Positions 33,246 to 43,252 of a stretch of 64,000 nucleotides of DNA are shown piece by piece. The stretch is from positions 1,370,150 to 1,434,149 of the forward strand of contig NW_023503501.1 of assembly GCF_014529535.1 (NCBI RefSeq). Reading direction: 5' to 3'. The notes below the pieces were generated by a model. That model did not search any database, was not told where the DNA came from, and saw only the letters and a program-made list of their open reading frames with translations. This DNA comes from Bradysia coprophila. Taxonomy: Eukaryota; Arthropoda; Insecta; Diptera; Sciaridae. The translations under genes and the position numbers were made by a program. The number at the start of each line of letters is the position of its first letter. Within the stretch, counting starts at the first letter, position 1.

Positions 33246-33537
33246 CTATTAATTGATATATCGCCTAAAGCTAGACTAGACATACAAATCTTATCGTATT
33301 TTGGATACGCAATACGAGTCATTCGGTTCAACTAAATTGCGAAGCTTGTCAAAGTTTAGGACATTACCAATGCGATGTAATCGCTAGAACTTTTTTTTTT
33401 GAATTTTGAAGGGAGACAAGTACGTAACCACTGAGCCATCCTTGTATCAAAGCTCCATTTTAGGAGTTTTAAGAGATATTTGGTTTTTTTAGGTGGATTT
33501 TATGATTGTAAAAGTTTTAGAACGAGTGACAGCCCTG

Positions 33538-34759
33538 AACTCTTTTTTTCCCTCACTTTAATGCGAGTTCAACTTGAGCTATCTAATTACGATAGATCAC
33601 CGTTCGTAGAATGTATTTTGTTCAGAGGTAACAAGATTGCATTTGAATGTATAATCACCGAGACTGGTCTAAAACAGTTTTCAAACTTGAAGCATAATGC
33701 GAAATGCTTAAATAAATAATTCGAAAAATTGAAGAAATTTTTTATACAAATTGGCAGAATGGAATTTTAAAGAATCGGAGAATACATACCAATCGCGGCC
33801 ACAATTATATGAATCACGAGAAATATAGTTTTTTTTTTTAAATGTTCAAATGAAGAATATGAAATGTGGCTGTGTCAACAAAATGATAGAAAGAAAAAAA
33901 ATTGTTTATTCTCGTCGTTGTACAGCATAATTTAGATCTGGTTCCGCAAACCTACTGCATATTTCAAGTTCTGCTTAATTACTGTTAACTCAATTAAACA
34001 TCATTGTGCAAGCGCTGAGCATTTAATTTATTCTGGAATACATTTCTATAAGAGGTTGACTGGAGAATCTTCGTTTGGTATGTTTTAAGCAAATTGCTTA
34101 ATTGCAGATATGCCTTTCAGCATTCGCAACGAATTTTTAGTCACTAGACAAATCAATTGAGCAGGTAATCACCAATTGTCGTATACCATATCGATCCCAT
34201 TTATCATGTGAATGGTAATGCTCTTCAAACTATTTTCACTGAATTCAATGAACCTTAATCGAATTGCGAACAGTATGGTCGGAATACTTTTGTGTAATTC
34301 GCTCGGTATAATAATTTATAATTCAAAAATTCAAAATATGAAAACTGTCTGTGTACGCTTATTTCGACATATTATTATTTCAACAAGTCAGCACTATATA
34401 TATGTGTAGTCACATATCATATGGAAACATTACGGCGGACACGTAATGTCTCGTTTATTATTTATTCACACACATGTTTATTCAATAAAATATACGAAAA
34501 ATTCTGATAGATTTATGTTTCAAAAAACGGTCTGCACATAATCTAATTTGATATAATCATGCGAATCTATCAATTTGTAATAAATTCAGTTCTCAAATGG
34601 TATAACAGTGCCAGCAGTTTTATTACCGCGGAATTTGCACATACCATAGTAAGTAGAATGGGCAAGTAGGTTTGGAGCTACGTTTTGTTGATTCACAACA
34701 TAAAATGTGAAATTTTAAGCAAGTCAGACTGATCGAAGAGTCTTGATATTAATTGTGAT
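33538..34759. other. Non-coding, no recognised feature
   Basis: AT-rich sequence with homopolymers and a few short open frames of poor composition. No repeat family, RNA gene or exon could be supported. Confidence 0.45.
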
Positions 34760-35115
34760 CTAGCCCAATTTTCCGGATTTCTTCCCGAAAATTTTCCGGA
34801 TTGTTTTTTTCCAGAATTTTCCTGATTGTTTTCGCCGAATTTATTTTGAATTTTTCCCATAATTTTCAGGATTTTTTCCACAGAATTTTCCGGATTTCCA
34901 CCCCAGAATTTTCCGGATTTCCACCTCAAAAATTTTACAGAATTTATTCTAAATTTTCTGAATTTTATACCAGTATTTTCCAAAATACCTCCAGAATTTC
35001 TTCTGAATTTTCCGTTTTTTTTAATTTTCCGGATTGTTTTCAGAATTTTTCGGATTTTTCCGTTATTTTTCGGGATTTTCCAGAATTTAGCGGATTTTAT
35101 TCAGATTTTTTCTAG
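34760..35115. repeat. Degenerate TTTTCCGGATT-word repeat
   Basis: Irregular reiteration of AATTTTCCGGATT, CAGAATTTTC and related words over about 350 bp. Both strands stay open in long Phe/Asn/Lys-rich frames, an effect of composition and not coding. Confidence 0.7.
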
Positions 35116-35343
35116 ATTAAAATTCCACAGCAACGAAACAAAGAACACAGTCTGACCGTACATCTCCTACTGCCTCAACTAGTGCAGTAATTGTACATTC
35201 TCTATGGAGCAAGTGATGGAAGTGGCGTGTGTTGTCTGACAAGATGAATAATCACAGAAGGGCAAGATGATTTTTCCTTCATTCGTTTCAATGGTCCGTT
35301 ACCAATTCGGAACGTTAAAAAAGCCTAAAATATGTTGAGTGAG

Positions 35344-35465
35344 GGTTGCTAGGAATCTCGCGTCGAGTCATTCACAATAATTCAAGTTTTGACACATTTT
35401 GTATAAGGAAAATGTCACTTTGTGAATTATTGTGAATGACGCGGCGCGAGATTCCTTAACACCTG
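35344..35465. mobile_element. Hairpin MITE (about 120 bp)
   Basis: GGAATCTCGCG and GTCATTCACAATAATTCA on the left pair with TGAATTATTGTGAATGAC and CGCGAGATTCC on the right, around a loop of about 30 bp. Confidence 0.75.
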
Positions 35466-36758
35466 AGTGAGGTATCTTACTCAAAATCTTGACGTTAAGT
35501 CGATTTTTACCTGCTTTGCTCTGGCCCGCTAAATGTAATCAGCATGGCCCCTGCTGTAATCTAGTATTACTCGTATCGTTTACCTGCACACATCATATTT
35601 GTCCCATTGATGGGTGATGCATAAAAAGGCGCAATGTAAATATTTTCAGTCATGAAGTAAATCAAAGTTTGCTTGTGTTGAGTAGAATCAATTTAACCGA
35701 CAGTTCCTCGGACAGTTCGAATCAGAAGCAAAAAAAAAAAGTTTCACAAAATCCGATTTACCATATTGAAAGCTTGAGCCCCTATCTATATTCGGCGCTA
35801 ACTTTTCGTTTCCGCATCCATATAAGTGGCCTAATCAATTTAGTCAATCATTAATATTAACGAATTGGTTTGAACAACTTTTCTAAAATGATTACTATGG
35901 GAAACTGAACCGAATCTAAATGAATTCAATTTTAATAAGTCTCCTTTTGGCTTCGAAGTAATTATTTTTCCCGAGCGTAAAAAATGTTTTGCGACTTCTA
36001 GCCAGACAAAATTTATGGTCAAAGCTTTATTTCAATTTAGAAATGAAAAATAATAATATTTACACGCTACACGGACTTGAGTATACAATTTATGTGAGTC
36101 CAATAAAAGTCAGATTAAAATAATTATACAATTTATGTCGCAAGTTAATAGTACCTAATTAAAATTAAATGCAAAAATTCGTGTTTAACACAAAAATAAA
36201 TTTATATTATCGTACTTTGGTAAATACTTTCGAGTGTATGCCACCTGCTAAATGGGTACGAAGGAAAAAAAAAACTTTTTTTTTCTTCCGTGATGTAACA
36301 CTTAATTTAAAAACCAGAAACAACAAAAAAGTTTATCTGAAATTGATATCGACCAACCGGTAGAACGATAATTTCTCATTACATGCGTCAATATGCGTAT
36401 GAAATGCGTGTTAATACCGTTGGGTTTGGCATTGTTCGTCCAGTGTAAAATTTATAAATTCATAATTTTCATAAATTACAAAATATTGTTGAATAATGAT
36501 TATGCATATATGGGTTCGGTTAAAGCATTACTTAAATTAGCACAGCAAGTAATTTGGTTGGGGTCTTTTTTCTGTACAAAAAATTGTGAACGAAACTAGT
36601 TTCTCATGTGTGCGATGTGTATAGCCTTCTTTTGTTCACTCAAAATGACTTGTCAAATGAAATTTTGTTGTCATTTTGACTGATGACAGTTCAGGCGAGA
36701 AAACTTTCATTTCACACTCATTTCCATTGATAAATTAAAAGAATAGTGGACGATAAAG
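35466..36758. other. Non-coding; likely promoter region of the 36759 exon
   Basis: AT-rich sequence with no supported gene. The last 150 bp (GTCATTTTGACTGATGACAG near 36670) precede the start codon at 36759 and probably include its 5' UTR; no TATA box could be assigned confidently. Confidence 0.35.
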
Positions 36759-36915
36759 ATGACTGCCCTTCCAGACGCTGTTCCAGGAGAAGAGCCCCTA
36801 ATTTTACAGCAACCTTTTTCCCAAGACAAGCAGGTTCTTGTGGATGTACTTGCACCAGCCAGTGCATACATCGACAAAATGAAACTGAATTCGTTGGTTC
36901 AATTGAATGCGGGAA
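36759..36915 (+). CDS. Probable first coding exon of an unidentified gene
   Basis: An ATG in good context opens 52 codons with protein-like composition (starts MTALPDAVPGEEPLILQQPF, ends KMKLNSLVQLNAG). The frame stops within two codons after a consensus donor (GTATGT at 36916), leaving phase 1. The only other orphan coding segment on this strand, at 63871-64000, starts after an acceptor and joins in phase (junction Gly-Arg-Thr-Leu). I do not recognise the family, and no signal peptide or domain is visible. If both belong together, the intron is about 27 kb and encloses the lipase gene. A different partner exon outside the window is possible. Confidence 0.5.
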
Positions 36916-37011
36916 GTATGTAGGATGTAAAAGTAATGCATCCTACAACCATAGTCATAATATAATAGGGCACCTGTAGGATATGAATTTTTGTATAACA
37001 TCCGCCATTTT

Positions 37012-38420
37012 TTTTTTCAATTCAATTCAATTCAACTTTATTCAACAGGACAAAAAGGAAAAACCTTGTACAAATATCCTTTCGATTTAACAAACACTAT
37101 TCAACTCTCTCTATCGATAATTAAACATAACAAAGATAAAAAAATATATAAAAAAAAAATAGCAAGTGACGGCATTAAATGGGAAAATAAGATTTTTAGT
37201 TCAGAGTATAAATGAACAAATAAACTCACCTACGGTGCTACCAGACACCACGCCCGCAAGCAACGCAGAAACATTCATTGTATAAAGAAAAGAAATAATA
37301 ATCTTGAAACGAAGGACTCCAGTCACAGAGCCGACAAGCAAACCCCGTGTGCAAAGCGTTTTTGACTCAATGGGGACGTACGTGATCTCGACATGCGTTG
37401 GAGAACCTCGACACAGAGCTAAGCATCCTCACTCCGACGGGAATCGCGTTATAGTCAGCTACAGTCCTCACAAAGAACGACCGGCCATATTGGGTCGAAA
37501 CATGCCTCGGAATGACGTACTGGCGGCTACGTCCTGACCTCCCCTCGGTCAGCTTATCAAAGAGAAATCCCGGCTCACGAGAAAGAACAAGGCCATGCAT
37601 GAACGAGCAACGCCGACGCTTCAGATACGTCATAATATCACACCCTAATAACTCGTCGACGCGATCACGAGTGCTGTCGTAGCGCCTCAATCCAAAGACA
37701 AAACGGACACAGGCACTAAAAGCACCACCCAATGACCTAGCATCAGCGGAAGATAAATTGGTCGAGTAAACCGAGTCACAATACGTAAAGGCAGGCAGCA
37801 CGAGCGACTTGATCAGCATCATCCGAACCTTCCGAGAGAACACGTGGCTATGGTGCCATAGGCTACGAAGCCTGGCAAACACCTTCGAGCAAATCTCGCG
37901 CACTTGGTCTTTAAAGGTCAGCCTCTTATCCATAACAAGCCCAAGGTTCAGAACCTTGTCTGCATACGGGATGACTATACCACCGAGAAGGACGGGAGGA
38001 AGTCGGCTAGGCGACAAGGATCTAGAATCCTCAAACAGGATAACTTGAGACTTCTTGGCATTTAGTTTCAAGGAGTTTTCACGAGCCCAGCGATCGACTG
38101 CGTATAAGTCTTGATTGACACGAAAAACGGCCTGATTGACCGCATCTTTGGGACTGGAGTACATCAACTGAACGTCATCAGCAAACATGTGGTGCGATGC
38201 AGATCTAAGGCAGCTCGGCAGGTCATTGATATACATTGAGAACAACAACGGACCCAAGACCGAACCTTGAGGTATCCCGGACCGAATCTCAGCCAATTCG
38301 GAGAAATAACCATCGATGCAAACAGACTGGAAGCGATTCGACAGGTAGGAACGCATAAGGCTCACAGCAGAGGACGAAAAACCGTCAACTGTGGTTTGTC
38401 GTCTGCGTGTGACCTGCTGA
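37012..38420 (-). pseudogene. 5'-truncated non-LTR retrotransposon (jockey-like reverse transcriptase)
   Basis: An open frame (about 38365-37367, extending a little upstream) holds the C-terminal half of a LINE reverse transcriptase. It shows SGIPQGSVLGPLLFSMYIND, the catalytic FADDVQLM, LNAKKSQVILF and the thumb region (YCDSVYSTNLS, CVRFVFGLRRYD). The fingers part and ORF1 are missing; a stop interrupts the frame near 38430. No RNase H follows, as expected for jockey-type elements. The 3' UTR runs to about 37012 and ends in TTGAA repeats and an A tract, a usual LINE tail. The surviving frame is intact over more than 330 codons, so insertion is fairly recent; the copy cannot move by itself. 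Confidence 0.85.
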
Positions 38421-38489
38421 CCTCTTCAAATATGCATTGCTTTCAACGACCTTAATATGTAAAATCTATTACAAAAGGCGGGATAAGAG

Positions 38490-38880
38490 TGAAAAGTCGT
38501 CTTCGCCTCGGACCAACAAAATTCATATGAAAACTGGACTTTTTATCCCTTACCAATGGGCAAATGATGGATATGGTACTTCTTATGTGAAATTTACATA
38601 TTGAGGCGAATCCGATGTTAGTAAACACAAACGAAGTACCATTTCCGTCATTCGCACCAATTAACTTGAAGTAAAGTTTTGGCGCCTTGAAGTAAAGTTA
38701 ACAAAAAGTCGTCTTCGCCTAGGATCAACAAGATTCACATGAAAACTGGACTTTTCATCCGCTACTTTCTGTGTGAAATTTACCGATTGAGGGGAGTGCG
38801 AGGTCGATAAACAAACCAGAAGTACCATTTACGTCATTCGTCACTTTACTTGAAGTAAAGTTTTTTCGCCGTCAAGTAAT
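38490..38880. repeat. Two-copy tandem repeat, about 200 bp unit
   Basis: Both copies contain AAAAGTCGTCTTCGCCT, ATGAAAACTGGACTTTT, GTGAAATTTAC, GAAGTACCATTT and ACTTGAAGTAAAGTTTT. They lie between the truncated LINE and the hairpin cluster at 38880-39290. Confidence 0.7.
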
Positions 38881-39290
38881 AGTACATTACATGCTAGTTG
38901 GGAAATTTTTATTTTGACGAGTGGGAGGTTTGTAGCTCGAACCGAAGGCAAGGGCTATAATCCCACAAGTCAAAATAAAAATTTCCCAACTAGCATGTAT
39001 ATAGTTTTACTCGCTAAGGTCCCGGGAAACGAGTTTGAACGTTAGTGTCCGTGAAGGAAAACGAGTTTCCCAGGGGTATAGCGAGTAAACTAACTTTACT
39101 TTACTAGTGAGGTAGTGTGGCCTTTCCCTCACTAGTGAAGACCATTTCTCTCGCTCGTAAAGTAAAACGCCATACTTTACACGTGAAATAATTTGATATC
39201 TCGTATCACGATGAAGCCCTCGGATACCTTTACTCATCAGAATACGAGATATCAAATTACTTCACTGGTATAGTAATGTACTATTAACTC
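38880..39290. mobile_element. Multi-hairpin foldback element
   Basis: Outer inverted ends AATAGTACATTAC and GTAATGTACTATT enclose at least four successive hairpins. These are 38893-38998 (TACATGCTAGTTGGGAAATT), 39008-39096 (TTTACTCGCTA...TAGCGAGTAAA with CTCGTTT cores), about 39105-39150 (CACTAGTGA words) and 39187-39265 (GTGAAATAATTTGATATCTC with its complement). No protein coding is seen. Confidence 0.7.
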
Positions 39291-40160
39291 ACTTTTTTGA
39301 GTAAGTTAGTCTTTTCAATCTCTTTCTCTCCCGTCCGTGGGAAGAAAATATAATTTTTCTCGACCCAATTGTCACTTTGTTTTTAAAAATGTTTTCGTTT
39401 CGGGGAAAATAGGATATTCCAACTATAACGATTCACTGCTTTTGTTGGGATTTCCGGTTTTCTTCACTTGGTAAACAAATAACTATTTCATCACATGGTA
39501 GTGAACGGTATTGCATTTACGATAAACTTTCAACGACAACATTGTTCCATCAGAAAATCTTTCTGGCAAACAAAAAGAAGCGAAGTTGAATTTTCTCCGC
39601 AACTTCACTATTGATTTGCTAATTGTTGGAAACTCAGACAGAACTTTTATCAGAGTATCATTAAACAGTGCGAACCGCAAGAATACTTTTTCAATGGGAC
39701 TCATTCGTTTGGGTAATTACATTAATTACGCTTCGATTTCGTTACTTATACTGCAAGCCATAGTATATGTAATACACAAGCAGAACTGTACTCATAAAGT
39801 TTACATTTCCCAGCAAAATTGAAGTATGTTGCAGGAACGAAACAATAAACCTTCAGCAAATGAAAGCAAACAAACATAAATGTTAACTTAAAATTGATTT
39901 CGTTTTATTTATCTTGTCACGCAATAAAACTGTAAAAGTTTGCGAAGTTTGATTATTTTAACAACGTGGAGCATCGCTTCATATTAGTCTGAGTTTTTCT
40001 TATTGTGTTCTTCTGATTAAATTGATTGAATTGAGGACGTTACAAGAATGACTTAATAGTCAATTAGATTAATTTATCTAACAAGGCGGTACTGACCGTC
40101 TAATACGTCGGCTTTTTTTCAAGCTATTTTGAGACAATTGTTTCAGCAGCATTTATTTAT
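39291..40160. other. Non-coding, no recognised feature
   Basis: AT-rich sequence; the overlapping small open frames on both strands have no recognisable content. Confidence 0.4.
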
Positions 40161-40510
40161 CAGTCAAAAAACCCTTAAAGGGTAAATGTGAGGCAAGTCC
40201 TTTATCTTACTTACAAAATAACTGATGTCGCGTAGGGTGACGCATTGTGCGTCGTATGCAAAAGTTTTATCAACAAAAAATTGAACCAAAAATTTTGTTT
40301 CCCATTCCTAACAATAGGTTCCTCAACATCTGCCACTTGTGACGCAAATTGCTTGTTGTAAAATTTTCTTTCACACATTTTTTGAGTCAATTTTTTGTTG
40401 ATAAAAATTTTGCGTACGACGCACAATGCGTCACCCTCAGCGATATCAGTTAATTTGTAAGTAAGATAAAGGACTTGCGTCACATTTACCCTTTTAGAGT
40501 TTTTTGACGG
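40161..40510. mobile_element. MITE with long inverted arms (350 bp)
   Basis: CAGTCAAAAAACCCTTAAAG at the left and its near complement at the right. The arms continue through GCAAGTCCTTTATCTTACTT, AACTGAT.TCGC and GGTGACGCATTGTGCGTCGT. A related partial copy lies at 30773-30970. Confidence 0.8.
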
Positions 40511-40556
40511 ATATCACCACTTTTGTAAGCATTTCTTTTCGACAACATCAAAAAAC

Positions 40557-41290
40557 CTTATGGAAATTAAAAAATGCTAGAGAAATCAGTCTGAATCCCA
40601 AAATCTAGAAACCAATCTTGGTACACCTCACTTATATTGAAAATAACCCAAATCCGATGGAAGTTAGGTAGTGCCAGAGGAATCATCTGTGATCCCAAAA
40701 TTTTGGAACAGAACACGTCACTCATGTCGAAAATAACCCAAATCCATAAAAAAATCCGATGGAAGCTACGTAGTGTCAGAGAAATCATCTGTCATCTCAA
40801 AATTTAGGAAACAAAACTGGAACACCTCACTAATGTCGAAAATAACCCAAACCCATCAAAAAATCCGATGGAAGTTAGGAAGTGCCAGAGGAATCATCTG
40901 TCATCCCAAATTAAGGAACCAACCTTGGAACATTCACTCAGGTCGAATATAACCCAAATCCATCAAAAAATCCGATGGAAGTAAGGAAGTGCCAGAGGAA
41001 TCATCTGTCATCCCAAAATTTAGGAACCAACCTTGGAACACCTCACTTATGTCGAAAATAACCCAAAACCATCAAAAAATCCGATGGAAGTGACGTAGTG
41101 TCAGAGTAATCATCTGTCATCCCTAAATTTAGGAACAAACACTGGAACACCTCACTAATGTCGAAAAAAACCTAAATCCATCAAAAAATCCGATGGAAGT
41201 TAGGAAGTTCCAGAGGAATCATCTGTCATCCCAAAATTTAGGAACCAACCTTGGAACATCTCACTCAGGTCGAATATAACTTATAACATA
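40557..41290. repeat. 109-bp satellite array, about 6.7 copies
   Basis: Head-to-tail units share GATGGAAGTTAGGAAGTGCC, AGAGGAATCATCTGTCATCC, CAAAATTTAGGAACCAACC and TTGGAACACCTCACTTATGT. The array starts 47 bp after the MITE at 40161-40510. A MITE-like word (GGACTTGCGTCACG) reappears just past its end near 41320. Confidence 0.85.
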
Positions 41291-42460
41291 TAACATTTAA
41301 AAATATTTTTGGTTGTGGACTTGCGTCACGCCCGCTTACTAACGTGCGGGCATGATTTCGTTAGTTTTTACTAATATTTCTCCAGGTCTGGACAAAATAT
41401 TCAAGGATACCATCTGTTCGAAAATGATAAGATGAAAAGAAGAATTTTTTGATCATTTTGTACTCATGATTCCCATAATTGCGAAATATCAAAATAGTCA
41501 TTCAAGCGTGTGACTTTACTGATTTAGTTGAGTAATTCAACTAAATGCCCTTTCATAAGAATATTGTTGCTGTATATGGTTGATTCAATATGGAATACAA
41601 AAAACAGTTCGTCGATGTCAGGGCAGATAAATCAGATTCATGTGAGTTTACACAGTGATTTAAAATCGATTATTGAAATGTTCCAGCGAGATAATTTTTT
41701 TTTAATCAATTCAATCGCATGTCCGACTCTAAATCGTCTTACGAGATTTTAGCTTGAAGATGTGGTTTTGATGGTTATAGAGACAAGTGACTTAACTAGA
41801 CACCAATCAGCAATTCGATATTGATCTCTTCCATTTCAAGAACGACACACAGTAGTTTCGTAATGTAAATGTTGATATGTTCAATGAACTACGCTGAACA
41901 TTTCGCCTCACTTGAAAGCATTCATGAGTTTAATTCAAAGCCAAGTGTAATCCAATTCTAAACTTTTGATTATGCATTTCAGCATTTAATCGGTTGAAAG
42001 TAGACCCGATAATAATCGTATACAACAGTCCTGTACAGCCCTTGAAATTGGGAAATTTGTTTGTAATGTAGAAAGGTTAAAAGTGCAACGGTATTGGAAC
42101 GACTAATCGCTTCTGGCTCTTTGCATTTTGAATGGAAATATTACTTGTGTTGTCCACATCCTAATCTGATGGGACTAACATCTCGAAAGCTCTATTTCGC
42201 ATGTTGTCAACACTCCAAAGTTTCACTACGTTCCCAGTCTACCATTCGCAAATCAAGACAGCTAAAAAGATCTGCATAGAATTTAGTTAATGAAATCAAA
42301 TGGAAAGGCAAGATTGTTCAATTTTTGGATGATTTTGGTTTATAGCACGTAAGGACTAAACTCTACGCTCTCTACATTCATTATGAATAAAACAAAGCCC
42401 TTGTGATGATGGTTTCGCATTTTGAGGTACTTGAAAAGTTTAGATTCTTCAAGACAACCT
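41291..42460. other. Non-coding, mostly featureless
   Basis: Apart from a short hairpin near 41328-41350 (GCCCGC...GCGGGC) I see no gene or repeat that can be supported. Confidence 0.4.
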
Positions 42461-42462
42461 AC

Positions 42463-42838
42463 ATTGATGAACTTTAGGTGAACTGATGAACTGATGAACT
42501 TTAGGTGAACTGATGAAGGTGAATTGATGTACCCTAGGTGAACTGATGAGCTTTAGGTGAACTGATGAACTTTAGGTGAACTGATGAACTTTAGGTGAAC
42601 TGATGAACTTTGGGTGAACTGATGAACTTTGGGTGAACAGATGAACTTTAGGTGAACTGATGAACTTTAGGTGAACCGATGAACTTTGGGTGAACTGATG
42701 AACTTTGGGTGAACAGATGAACTTTAGGTGAACTGATCAACTTTGGGTGAACAGATGAACTTTAGGTGAACTGATCAACTTTAGGTGAACTGATCAACTT
42801 TAGGTGAACTGATGAACTTTAGGTGAACTGATGAACTT
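42463..42838. repeat. 19-bp minisatellite, about 20 copies
   Basis: Unit GATGAACTTTAGGTGAACT, nearly invariant apart from A/G at one site and a few GATCAACTT variants. It ends about 415 bp upstream of the lipase start codon. Confidence 0.92.
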
Positions 42839-43252
42839 CTCGTATATATTCACCAAAGGATCATAACTTCAAATACAGAAAAAGATGAAAAGAATATTCA
42901 GAAAACAAATTTTAAGTGAACGAAAATTGAACTGAACGAAAATTTTTTTCAGCGCTTTCCTATGAGAATGGGGCGATTTAACGCTTCGTAAGATATACCT
43001 TTTTACTGTCTCATTTTCATCTTGATATTTTAACAGGGTTACCTTGTTTGTGGCTGTTATTACCAAAGGATAAACATGGCCTGTGAGCAAAAATAGATGT
43101 TGAACAAATATTTTTTTAGGGCGCATTTTTGCATCACAAAAAAGAGTCATTTTGTTGGCTTAACTGTGAAACATAAAATGAGAAAATCTCTCTCAATTCA
43201 ACCACACAGTATCGCAACTGGGCTACTCGCATTAAAGAACCAATTCATTGAA

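Larger units (their letters stand above)
32251..33537. mobile_element. hAT-like non-autonomous element, about 1.29 kb
   Basis: The left end CAGGGCTGCCAC and right end GTGACAGCCCTG are inverted repeats with one mismatch. Flanks GAAACTTT and AACTCTTT agree at 5 of 8 positions, a possible decayed 8-bp target duplication. The subterminal zones share TTTTAGGAG(C/T)TTT words. No transposase frame is visible. A foldback segment (32694-33245) and a tRNA-like sequence lie inside. Confidence 0.6.

Noticed and set aside
34693-35115. Long open frames on both strands rich in Phe, Asn and Lys
   Set aside because: They follow from the TTTTCCGGATT low-complexity block, as shown by openness on both strands.
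36991-37215. Small plus-strand open frame with Gln/Phe/Lys-rich sequence
   Set aside because: It covers the A-rich 3' tail and 3' UTR of the minus-strand LINE.
42463-42838. CRISPR-like array
   Set aside because: The 19-bp units are contiguous with no spacers; it is a minisatellite in a eukaryotic genome.
43097-43252. Upstream extension of the lipase frame
   Set aside because: Starting at 43253 gives an immediate hydrophobic signal peptide; the upstream codons look like AT-rich non-coding sequence.
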